DNA of 64,000 bases. It comes from Acidobacteriota bacterium (GTDB taxonomy: Bacteria > Acidobacteriota > Terriglobia > Terriglobales > Acidobacteriaceae). Positions within the stretch are counted from its first letter, which is position 1. Each line of letters opens with the position of its first letter. A program made the translations under genes and the position numbers. Below the pieces are notes generated by a model. The model was given only the letters and a program-made list of their open reading frames with translations. It had not been told where the DNA came from and made no database searches. Positions 35,902 through 44,153 of this stretch are shown here, piece after piece. The stretch covers positions 1-64,000 of the forward strand of contig JAJYSV010000003.1 of the NCBI GenBank assembly GCA_021793405.1, in the 5' to 3' direction.

Positions 35902-38900
35902 ATGAGAGAACAGAAGACAGTGATTCTCGATGGAAATGAAGCTGCGGCAGCGGTTGCGTACCGGCTTGCGGAAGTGATCGCCATCTACCCAATTACGCCC
36001 TCCTCCACAATGGGCGAGTGGGCCGATCAGTGGAAGGAAGAAGGGCGCAAGAATATCTGGGGCTCGATCCCGATTGTTGCAGAATTGCAAAGCGAAGGCG
36101 GAGCCGCCGGGGCGATGCATGGCGCGCTGCAGGCGGGGGCTTTCAGCACCACCTTCACCGCCTCGCAAGGGCTGCTGCTGATGATCCCCAATATGTATAA
36201 GATCGCGGGCGAACTGACGTCGAACGTCATCCATGTCACGGCCCGCACCCTGGCCACGCACGCGCTTTCGATCTTTGGCGATCACTCGGACGTGATGGCC
36301 TGCCGCTCCACCGGCTATGCGATGCTTTCCTCGAATTCCGTGCAGGAAGCCGGCGATATGGCTCTGATCGCCCACCTGGCCACGCTGGAAGCGCGCATTC
36401 CATTCCTCCATTTCTTTGACGGTTTTCGCACGTCGCACGAGATCAACAAAGCGACGGCCATTTCCGATGAGACGATTCTGGCGCTGCTGGAAGAAAAATA
36501 TATTTCCGCGCATCGGGAGCGCGCGCTCAGTTCCGACCGGCCGATTCTCCGCGGAACGGCGCAGAATCCAGACGTATTTTTTCAGGCTCGCGAGGCTTGC
36601 AATCCGTTTTATCTGGCCTGTCCGACCATTGTGCAGGATGTGATGGACCGCTTTGCCGCGCAGACTGGCCGCGGCTATCATCTGTTCGATTATGTCGGTG
36701 CTCCGGACGCGGATCGCGTCATTATTTTGATGGGATCGGGCGCAGGCGCGGTGGAAGAGACCATCGACCACCTGAACCAGCAAGGTGAAAAACTCGGCCT
36801 GCTGAAAGTGCATCTCTACCGGCCATTTGCCGCCGAGGCGTTTCTTGCTGCGCTGCCGAAAACGGTGCGGTCGATCGCCGTGCTGGATCGAGCCAAGGAG
36901 CCGGGCGCGCTCGGAGAACCACTGTACCAGGATGTGGTGACCGCCTTCAGCGAAGCCTTCTCCAGCGGCGTCGCGCCATTCGCCCAGCAGCCTCGCATCA
37001 TCGGCGGACGCTACGGTCTTTCTTCCAAAGAATTCACCCCGGCTATGGTGAAGGGAGTCTTTGACGAGTTGAAGCGGCCGCGCCTGAAGAACCATTTCAC
37101 GGTTGGGATCCAGGATGATGTGACCCACACCAGCCTGGAATACGATCCCGATTTCTCGACCGAAGATCCACGCACCGTGCGCGCCCTGTTCTATGGACTT
37201 GGTTCCGATGGAACGGTGGGGGCGAATAAAAATTCGATCAAAATTATTGGCCAGGAGACACCGAATTACGCGCAGGGATATTTTGTCTACGACTCGAAGA
37301 AGTCCGGGTCGGTGACGACCTCGCATCTGCGCTTCGGCCCAGACCCGATTCGCTCGACGTATCTGATCAGCAAGGCAAACTTTGTTGCGTGCCATCAATT
37401 CTCGTTTCTGGAACGCATGGATGTACTGGAAGCAGCCGCTCCAGGAGCGGTGTTTCTGCTGAATGCTCCGTATGGGCCGGAGGAGATTTGGAACCACCTT
37501 CCGAAGACGACGCAGGAGACGATTCTCAAAAAGAAGCTGAAGTTCTACGTAATTGACGGCTATACCGTGGCGCGGGAGGCCCACATGGGCAACCGCATCA
37601 ACACCATTATGCAGACCTGCTTTTTCGCCATCAGCGGCGTGCTTCCCAGCGACGAGGCGATTCACCAGATCAAGAAGGCGATCCAGAAGACCTACGGCAA
37701 ACGCGGCGACGCGGTGGTGCAGCAGAACTATGCCGCGGTCGATGCCGCCATCGCCCATCTGCATCCGGTTACGCTTCCGGAGAAGGTGACCGCGTCGTTC
37801 GACATTCTTCCCATCATCCCGGCAGCGGCGCCGGCCTTTGTGCATGACGTTCTGGGTGCGATTGCATCCGGTCATGGCGATGGATTGCCGGTCAGCGCAC
37901 TGCCACCCGGCGGCACATTCCCCACCGGCACCGCGCAGTGGGAGAAGCGCAATATCGCGCAGATGATTCCCGTCTGGGACCAGGAGCTTTGCATTCAGTG
38001 CGGCAAGTGCGTACTGGTATGCCCCCATGCCGTAATCCGCGCCAAAGTCTACGACCAGAATATGCTGAGCCAAGCGCCTTCCACATTCAAGAGCGCCAAA
38101 CCAAAATGGCGCGGTATGGAGCAGGAGCTGTATACGTTGCAGGTAGCGCCGGAAGACTGCACCGGCTGCACGCTCTGCGTTGAAATCTGCCCGGTCAAGA
38201 GCAAGAGCGAAGCCAAGCACAAGGCCATCAACATGGAGATGCAGGCGCCGCTGCGCGAAAGCGAAGTGAAGAACTGGAACTTCTTCGAATCGCTGCCTTC
38301 GGTGGATCGCAGCCGCCTCGCCCATACCCAGGTCAAGGACATTCAACTGCTCGATCCGCTGTTTGAGTTTTCTGGAGCGTGCGCCGGCTGCGGCGAGACG
38401 CCGTACATCAAGTTGCTGACGCAACTCTTTGGTGATCGGCTCTACATCGCGAATGCAACCGGATGCTCTTCCATCTACGGCGGCAACCTGCCGACGACAC
38501 CCTACACGGTGAACAAGAGCGGGCGCGGTCCGACCTGGTCCAACTCCTTGTTTGAAGACAATGCCGAGTTCGGCCTGGGCATGCGGCTGGCGTTGGATCA
38601 GCAGAAGGCCCATGTGGAGCTGCTGCTGCAACGGCTGGTGCCCATCATTGGAGAGGTGCTGGTGACGGCGGTTTTGACGGCGAAGCAATCGACGGAACCG
38701 GAGATCGAGGCGCAGCGGGAGCGGGTCAGGCTAGTTCGGGAAAAGCTGACCGTGGCTGACTTACGAAACACGCACAGCCTTTCCGAGGAAGAGCTGCTCG
38801 AAAGCGAATCGATGCGCGATTTCATCGATTCCTCCGACGTGCGCAGCCTGCTGGCCATTGCCGACTCGCTGGTGCGCAAGAGCGTGTGGATGATCGGTGG

Positions 38901-39603
38901 CGACGGCTGGGCGTACGATATCGGCTTTGGCGGGCTCGACCATGTGCTGGGCTCCGGCCAGAACGTCAAGGTGCTGGTGCTCGACACCGAGACCTACTCG
39001 AATACCGGCGGTCAGATGTCGAAGGCCACGCCGCGCGGCGCGGTGGCCAAGTTCGCAGCCGGAGGCAAAACGAACGCTAAGAAAGACCTTGCGATGGAAG
39101 CCGTCGCCTATGGCTCGGTCTATGTGGCCCGGGTAGCGATGGGCGGCAGCGACGCGCAAACCGTCAAGGCGTTCCAGGAAGCTGAAGCCTACAACGGCCC
39201 GGCGCTCATTCTGGCTTACAGCCACTGCATTGCCCATGGGTACGATCTTGCCTACGGGATGGAGCAGCAAAAAAATGCGGTCCTCTCCGGCTACTGGCCG
39301 TTGATGCGGTACAACCCATCGCTGCGCGAGGAAGGGAAGAACCCCTTCCAGCTCGACTCTAGAGCGCCGTCCATGCCGCTGAAGGAATACAGCTACCACG
39401 AGGCGCGGTATACCATGCTGGCGCGCAGCCATCCAGAGGTGGCGAAGAAACTTCTGCTGGAAGCGCAAGACGATGTTGAACGGGAATGGCGCGTCTATTC
39501 CGGTCGCGCCGCCATGCCTGGACGCGGCGCCAGTCCGAACATTGCCCCACAGGAAACAGAGGGCGAAGTGGTGGCGCTGGGAAAAGGCAAGGACAGAAAA
39601 TGA
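35902..39603 (+). CDS. nifJ: pyruvate:ferredoxin (flavodoxin) oxidoreductase
   Basis: This single-chain PFOR converts pyruvate and CoA to acetyl-CoA and CO2 while reducing ferredoxin. It has about 1233 residues, the usual length for the fused form. I chose the ATG at 35902, preceded by GGGAAGG. Domain I has EVIAIYPITPSSTMGEWAD near residue 30. The gamma domain contains FGPDPIRSTYLI. Two [4Fe-4S] motifs, CIQCGKCVLVCPHAVI and CTGCTLCVEICPVKSK, lie near 698 and 753. The TPP domain has CAGCGETPYIKLLTQLFGDR, GCSSIYGGNLPTTPY, and GDGWAYDIGFGGLDH. Its stop overlaps the next gene by 4 bases, and it is divergent from the nuo operon. Confidence 0.96.
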   Translation: MREQKTVILDGNEAAAAVAYRLAEVIAIYPITPSSTMGEWADQWKEEGRKNIWGSIPIVAELQSEGGAAGAMHGALQAGAFSTTFTASQGLLLMIPNMYKIAGELTSNVIHVTARTLATHALSIFGDHSDVMACRSTGYAMLSSNSVQEAGDMALIAHLATLEARIPFLHFFDGFRTSHEINKATAISDETILALLEEKYISAHRERALSSDRPILRGTAQNPDVFFQAREACNPFYLACPTIVQDVMDRFAAQTGRGYHLFDYVGAPDADRVIILMGSGAGAVEETIDHLNQQGEKLGLLKVHLYRPFAAEAFLAALPKTVRSIAVLDRAKEPGALGEPLYQDVVTAFSEAFSSGVAPFAQQPRIIGGRYGLSSKEFTPAMVKGVFDELKRPRLKNHFTVGIQDDVTHTSLEYDPDFSTEDPRTVRALFYGLGSDGTVGANKNSIKIIGQETPNYAQGYFVYDSKKSGSVTTSHLRFGPDPIRSTYLISKANFVACHQFSFLERMDVLEAAAPGAVFLLNAPYGPEEIWNHLPKTTQETILKKKLKFYVIDGYTVAREAHMGNRINTIMQTCFFAISGVLPSDEAIHQIKKAIQKTYGKRGDAVVQQNYAAVDAAIAHLHPVTLPEKVTASFDILPIIPAAAPAFVHDVLGAIASGHGDGLPVSALPPGGTFPTGTAQWEKRNIAQMIPVWDQELCIQCGKCVLVCPHAVIRAKVYDQNMLSQAPSTFKSAKPKWRGMEQELYTLQVAPEDCTGCTLCVEICPVKSKSEAKHKAINMEMQAPLRESEVKNWNFFESLPSVDRSRLAHTQVKDIQLLDPLFEFSGACAGCGETPYIKLLTQLFGDRLYIANATGCSSIYGGNLPTTPYTVNKSGRGPTWSNSLFEDNAEFGLGMRLALDQQKAHVELLLQRLVPIIGEVLVTAVLTAKQSTEPEIEAQRERVRLVREKLTVADLRNTHSLSEEELLESESMRDFIDSSDVRSLLAIADSLVRKSVWMIGGDGWAYDIGFGGLDHVLGSGQNVKVLVLDTETYSNTGGQMSKATPRGAVAKFAAGGKTNAKKDLAMEAVAYGSVYVARVAMGGSDAQTVKAFQEAEAYNGPALILAYSHCIAHGYDLAYGMEQQKNAVLSGYWPLMRYNPSLREEGKNPFQLDSRAPSMPLKEYSYHEARYTMLARSHPEVAKKLLLEAQDDVEREWRVYSGRAAMPGRGASPNIAPQETEGEVVALGKGKDRK

Positions 39604-40610
39604 TGGATCTAAGCACCAATTACCTCGGACTGAAACTGAAGAACCCGCTGGTGGTTTCGTCCTCGCCGCTAACCGAATCTGTGGAGAACATTCTGCGCCT
39701 GGAAGACGCCGGGGCCGCCGCCGTGGTGCTGCCCTCGATTTTCGAGGAGCAGCTGACTCTGGAAAGCAACGCGTTGGACCGCGATATCTCTCGCGGGACG
39801 GAATCCTTTGCTGAATCGCTCAGCTACTTTCCGGCCTATGAAGATTATCGCCAGGGACAGGATTCCTACCTCGGCCTGCTTCGGCGCGCCAAGAGCCGGT
39901 GCAGTTTTCCCATTATCGCCAGTCTGAATGGGGCTACGGCCGGGGGATGGGTACGCTTTGCCAAGGAAATAGAACAGGCTGGCGCGGACGCTCTCGAACT
40001 GAATACCTATTCGCTGGCGACAGATTTTTCGATAGCCAGCGGGACGGTCGAGCAAGGAATTGTGGAGCTGGTGCGCCAGGTGAAACAACACACGCAACTG
40101 CCCATCGCGGTGAAACTTTCTTCGCAATATACCAGCATTCCGCATTTAGCTCGTCAAATCGATGGGACCGGAGCCGACGCGCTGGTGCTCTTTAACCGCT
40201 TTTATCAGCCCGATTTCGACATCGAAAACCTGGATGTCACTCCCCGGCTTACGTTGAGCCGACCAGAAGAATTGCTGCTGCGACTGCATTGGATTGCGAT
40301 TCTCTACGGCAACGTGCGGGCGGCGCTGGCGGTTACCGGCGGAGTCCATAGCGCGGAGGACGTTCTGAAGGCCATCATGGCTGGCGCGCAGGTTGCGATG
40401 ACCGTTTCCGAGCTGCTCGCGCGGGGTATCGTGCAACTGACAAGCATGCAGGTCGACATGGTGGACTGGATGGAAGAACACGAGTATCAATCGATCGACC
40501 AGATGCGCGGCAGTCTGAGCCGCCGCTCGGTCCCCGATCCTTCCCCGTTGGAACGCGGCAACTACATCAAGACCCTGAGTAGTTACACGTTGCGCCCGGT
40601 GGGTTTTTAG
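39600..40610 (+). CDS. dihydroorotate dehydrogenase-like flavoprotein coupled to PFOR
   Basis: This 336-residue TIM-barrel protein resembles the dihydroorotate dehydrogenase-like family often found next to nifJ, not a genuine PyrD. It begins MDLSTNYLGLKLKNPLVVSS and has FMN-barrel segments such as FPIIASLNGATAGGWV, LPIAVKLSSQYTSI, and ALAVTGGVHSAEDVLKAI. The ATG at 39600 overlaps the nifJ stop (ATGA), so the two are translated together. Its substrate is unknown. The coupling points to a role in redox metabolism linked to PFOR rather than pyrimidine synthesis. Confidence 0.85.
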   Translation: MMDLSTNYLGLKLKNPLVVSSSPLTESVENILRLEDAGAAAVVLPSIFEEQLTLESNALDRDISRGTESFAESLSYFPAYEDYRQGQDSYLGLLRRAKSRCSFPIIASLNGATAGGWVRFAKEIEQAGADALELNTYSLATDFSIASGTVEQGIVELVRQVKQHTQLPIAVKLSSQYTSIPHLARQIDGTGADALVLFNRFYQPDFDIENLDVTPRLTLSRPEELLLRLHWIAILYGNVRAALAVTGGVHSAEDVLKAIMAGAQVAMTVSELLARGIVQLTSMQVDMVDWMEEHEYQSIDQMRGSLSRRSVPDPSPLERGNYIKTLSSYTLRPVGF

Positions 40611-40961
40611 AATGGGGGCTGCCGTAGGGGTAAGGGGGATTGGGGCCGGTTGGCGCGGGTACAGGAGAAGATCGATCTGTCGAACAGCCGAGTCGATTTC
40701 ACGCGGCCCGGCATCTTACCAATTGTGTATGTTCCAGATACGGCAGATTTATAAAGCCAGGTTCAATGTGTCTCATGGACGGCACTGGACTACAATACAA
40801 CGAGGCGGAGCGGTAGAGAGATTTCCCGGAAACGTCCCAGGTCTCGCAGCCGCGGCACGAACCCCCGATCGAGTGATTTGACATGAGACTCCGGCGGCCT
40901 GAAAATTTCGTGGACTTACCGATGAAAATATCCCCCAACATGGAAGGAATTCATTTTTACC
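40611..40961. other. intergenic region upstream of korA
   Basis: About 350 bases hold no credible gene. A short frame of 89 residues on the plus strand is Arg/Gly-rich and looks like noise. The region should carry the korAB promoter, but I could not pick a convincing -35/-10 pair. AAGGA ahead of 40962 is the korA ribosome-binding site. Confidence 0.5.
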
Positions 40962-42815
40962 ATGACCACCAGTGATCTCTTGGTGCAGAGCCAGCCAACG
41001 TCGGGCTCTGCCAGTGGCATCCTGCAGATTGTCAACGATTTCTCCATCCAGATTGCCACCGTCAACGGTTCCGGTTCGCAATCCGCCAACAACGTCCTTC
41101 TCCGCAGCATTTTCCGGATGGGTGTTCCTGTGGGAGGGAAGAATCTTTTTCCCTCCAATATCGCGGGACTTCCCACCTGGTACACGATCCGGGTCAGCAA
41201 ACACGGTTGGGTGGCGCGGAAGACGGACATCGATGTCCTGATCGCCATGAACGCAGAAACCGCCCAGCAGGACGTGCTCTCGCTCGGCGCAGGCGGGGCG
41301 GTCATCTACGATCAATCGCTCAAGCTCGACCATCTGCGCGAGGATCTGACCTACTATCCAGTTCCCTTCGACCAGTTAGCTGCGTCCACGGGCGCGGACG
41401 CCAAGATTCGCAAGCTGGTCAAAAACATGGTGTACGTCGGAGTGGCGGCGCAACTGCTTTCGATCGACATGGATTGGGTAGAGAAGACGGTCCGCAGACA
41501 GTTTGCCAAGAAAGTGAAAGCGGCCGAGCTGAACCTGAAGGCGGTCCGCGCCGGTTTCGATTATGCAGCCAGTTCGCTCACCAAGCAGGACCCCTACATT
41601 GTGGAACCGATGAATGCCACACAAGGCAAGATCATCATCGACGGAAATGAAGCTGCCGCCATGGGTGCCATGTTTGCCGGGGTCACGGTGGTGACATGGT
41701 ATCCGATCACGCCGTCGTCTTCCGTTGTTGAGGACCTGATCGACTACATGAAGGAATATCGAGTCGAGCCGGACGGCAAGGCGAGCTTCGCGATTGTGCA
41801 GGCGGAGGACGAGTTGGCCGCCATTGGCATGGTGATGGGCGCGGGGTGGGCGGGCGCGCGTTCGATGACGGCGACCTCCGGCCCTGGAATTTCACTGATG
41901 GCGGAGTTTTCTGGACTTGGCTACTACGCCGAAATTCCTGGCGTTATTTTCGATGTTCAGAGGACCGGCCCCTCCACAGGATTGCCGACCCGCACCTCGC
42001 AAGCCGATCTGACTTTTATCGCGGGGCTATCCCATGGCGATACCAAACACGTCATGCTGCTTCCAGGATCGGTGAAAGAGTGTTTCGAGTTTGCGACCGA
42101 GGCATTCAATCTTGCCGAACAACTGCAGACGCCGGTATTCGTTCTCTCGGACCTGGATCTGGGAATGAACAACTGGATGTCCGAGCCGTTTGAATATCCA
42201 GAAAAGCCGATGACGCGCGGCAAAGTTCTCGATGCCAAACAACTGGAAGAGTTAGGCGGGTTCGCGCGCTACAAAGATGTGGACGGCGATGGGATTCCGT
42301 ATCGCACCCTGCCAGGCACGGACCATCCGAGCGCCGCTTACTTTACGCGCGGCACGGGTCACAACGAAAAGGCACAGTACTCGGAGCGCGCCGACGATTA
42401 CGAAAACAACATGTTGCGGCTGGCGCGGAAGTTTGAGACCGCAAAAACGCTGGTTCCAAAACCCATCGTGCAGGGCAAGGGCCGTCAAAAAGTTGGAATC
42501 ATTGCATTTGGCACCAGCCATTGGGCGGTGATCGAGAGCCGCGATCAGCTGGCGCGCGAATCGAAACTCGAGACCGATTATCTTCGCATTCGAGCGTACC
42601 CATTTACCCAGGAGATCCATGACTTTGTCGCCCAGCACGAGCGGATCTATGTTGTCGAGCAGAACCGAGACGGGCAGATGTTGAACCTGCTGAAAATAGA
42701 CCTTGACCCAGTGCAGGTTATAAAGCTGCGTAGCGTCCTGCACTTCAACGGACTTCCCATCGACGCACGTTCGATCACCACTGTTATCGCCGGCCAAGAA
42801 GGAGCAGACAAGTAA
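40962..42815 (+). CDS. korA: 2-oxoacid:ferredoxin oxidoreductase, fused gamma-alpha subunit (first set)
   Basis: With its beta subunit it oxidatively decarboxylates a 2-oxoacid, probably 2-oxoglutarate, to the acyl-CoA while reducing ferredoxin. The 617-residue protein has an N-terminal gamma domain (VNDFSIQIATVNGSGSQSA, then RMGVPVGGKNLFPSNI) and an alpha domain from about 225 (IIDGNEAAAMGAMFAGVTVV, then TWYPITPSSSVVEDLIDYM, and TATSGPGISLMAEFSGLGYY). Substrate preference is inferred from the fused KorA form and is not proven. It lies 2 bases before korB. Confidence 0.9.
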   Translation: MTTSDLLVQSQPTSGSASGILQIVNDFSIQIATVNGSGSQSANNVLLRSIFRMGVPVGGKNLFPSNIAGLPTWYTIRVSKHGWVARKTDIDVLIAMNAETAQQDVLSLGAGGAVIYDQSLKLDHLREDLTYYPVPFDQLAASTGADAKIRKLVKNMVYVGVAAQLLSIDMDWVEKTVRRQFAKKVKAAELNLKAVRAGFDYAASSLTKQDPYIVEPMNATQGKIIIDGNEAAAMGAMFAGVTVVTWYPITPSSSVVEDLIDYMKEYRVEPDGKASFAIVQAEDELAAIGMVMGAGWAGARSMTATSGPGISLMAEFSGLGYYAEIPGVIFDVQRTGPSTGLPTRTSQADLTFIAGLSHGDTKHVMLLPGSVKECFEFATEAFNLAEQLQTPVFVLSDLDLGMNNWMSEPFEYPEKPMTRGKVLDAKQLEELGGFARYKDVDGDGIPYRTLPGTDHPSAAYFTRGTGHNEKAQYSERADDYENNMLRLARKFETAKTLVPKPIVQGKGRQKVGIIAFGTSHWAVIESRDQLARESKLETDYLRIRAYPFTQEIHDFVAQHERIYVVEQNRDGQMLNLLKIDLDPVQVIKLRSVLHFNGLPIDARSITTVIAGQEGADK

Positions 42816-42817
42816 CT

Positions 42818-43861
42818 ATGTCGACCATCCCCGTCACCCCCCAGCCCAAGACGAACCGCATTGGACTCCAGATTCTGGATTATCGCGGCGGCAAGACCAC
42901 ACTTTGCGCCGGTTGCGGACATAATGCAATTTCCGAGCGCATTACAGAAGCCTTTTATGAGATGGGAATCCAGCCGGAGCGCGTGATGAAGATGAGCGGC
43001 ATCGGCTGCTCCTCCAAATCGCCGGCCTATTTCATGAACCGTTCCTTCAGCTTCAATTCCATCCATGGACGCATGCCGTCGGTGGCCACCGGAGCGCTGC
43101 TCGCCAACAAGACCATGCGGTCCATCGGAATCAGTGGAGACGGCGACACCGCGTCCATCGGCATGGGGCAGTTCGTTCATCTGCTGCGCCGCAATATCCC
43201 GATGATTTACATCATTGAGGACAATGGCGTGTATGGACTGACCAAGGGCCAGTTTTCCGCGACCGCCGACGTTGGATCGACACTGAAGACTGGCGTCGTC
43301 AACGATCTGCCGGCCATCGACACCTGCGCGCTTGCCATCCAGCTGGGAGCGACGTTTGTCGGACGTTCTTTTTCCGGCGACAAGAAGCAGCTCTCCGCCA
43401 TGCTGAAGGCGGCCATCGCGCATCAGGGAACGGTGATGCTGGATGTCATTTCTCCCTGCGTCACGTTCAACGATCACGAGGGCTCGACCAAGAGCTACAA
43501 GTACATGCAAGGGCACGAGGAACCTGTTGCCGAAGTGGGCTTCGTGTCTCACTTCGACGACATCGCCGTGGAGTACGATCACGACACCACCGTGGATGTC
43601 CAACTGCACGACGGGTCCCACCTGCGCCTGCGCAAGCTGCATGAGGACTACGATCCCACCGACAAACCGAATGCCCTGAAGATGCTGATGGAAGCGCACG
43701 AAAAAGAGGAAGTCCTGACCGGCGTGTTCTACGTGAATACGCAGAAGCAAGACTTCACCTCGATGTTGAACATGGTGGATGAGCCGCTGGCCACACTCTC
43801 TCCGGAGCGTGTCCGCCCGAGCCGTGCAGTCCTGGCGGAAATCATGGAAGCCCACAGCTAG
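42818..43861 (+). CDS. korB: 2-oxoacid:ferredoxin oxidoreductase, TPP-binding beta subunit (first set)
   Basis: This TPP and [4Fe-4S] subunit partners the upstream korA. The 347-residue protein has LCAGCGHNAISERITEAF near residue 30, SGIGCSSKSPAYFMN, and the TPP-binding run ISGDGDTASIGMGQFVHLLR followed by EDNGVYGLTKGQFS. A later cysteine in VISPCVTFNDHEG is usual for the beta chain. It is about 50 residues longer than the second-set beta subunit (60566-61465) because of a C-terminal extension. AAGGAG lies 13 bases ahead of the start. Confidence 0.91.
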   Translation: MSTIPVTPQPKTNRIGLQILDYRGGKTTLCAGCGHNAISERITEAFYEMGIQPERVMKMSGIGCSSKSPAYFMNRSFSFNSIHGRMPSVATGALLANKTMRSIGISGDGDTASIGMGQFVHLLRRNIPMIYIIEDNGVYGLTKGQFSATADVGSTLKTGVVNDLPAIDTCALAIQLGATFVGRSFSGDKKQLSAMLKAAIAHQGTVMLDVISPCVTFNDHEGSTKSYKYMQGHEEPVAEVGFVSHFDDIAVEYDHDTTVDVQLHDGSHLRLRKLHEDYDPTDKPNALKMLMEAHEKEEVLTGVFYVNTQKQDFTSMLNMVDEPLATLSPERVRPSRAVLAEIMEAHS

Positions 43862-43895
43862 AGCAGTGCTCCTGATGCTGCGGAGTCGTTTTAAC

Positions 43896-43921
43896 TGGCC
43901 GTTCCTTGATAGGAACGGCCA
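43896..43921. terminator. hairpin after korB
   Basis: TGGCCGTTCCT (43896-43906) and AGGAACGGCCA (43911-43921) form a perfect 11-base-pair stem with a 4-base loop, 35 bases after korB. No U-tract follows, so it may be an atypical terminator or an mRNA-stabilising hairpin. Confidence 0.55.
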
Positions 43922-44153
43922 TGTCAGTTTCCGGCTCGTTTCCTGCACCCAGAAAAGACATGGGTCTGACGAGACTATGCGTGGCGTGTGCCGCCTTTTC
44001 TTTTTCATCATGTTCAGTCTCGCCGGCAAGTTACTATGCTTGCAGCGCGCCGGAACTCATTTTCTGCAATTTCTCCTGGGAAAACGTCGCCTGGTCCCGG
44101 TGCGCAATCGAGCTAGACACAGAATGGATATGCCAGTGAATACAGGATCGGTT

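Noticed and set aside
35812-38688. A 958-residue open frame on the minus strand opposite nifJ
   Set aside because: It is the antisense shadow of the PFOR gene. It is Arg/His-rich, has no recognisable domain and lacks a ribosome-binding site.
39600-40610. Annotation as pyrD because pyrE is in the window
   Set aside because: It overlaps nifJ, lies 25 kb from pyrE and resembles the PFOR-associated dihydroorotate dehydrogenase-like family.
40612-40881. Small gene of 89 residues before korA
   Set aside because: It has Arg/Gly-rich composition, no ribosome-binding site and no hydrophobic or domain pattern.
42647-44029. A 460-residue minus-strand frame opposite korB
   Set aside because: It is a shadow of korB and its flank, with no domain or start signal.
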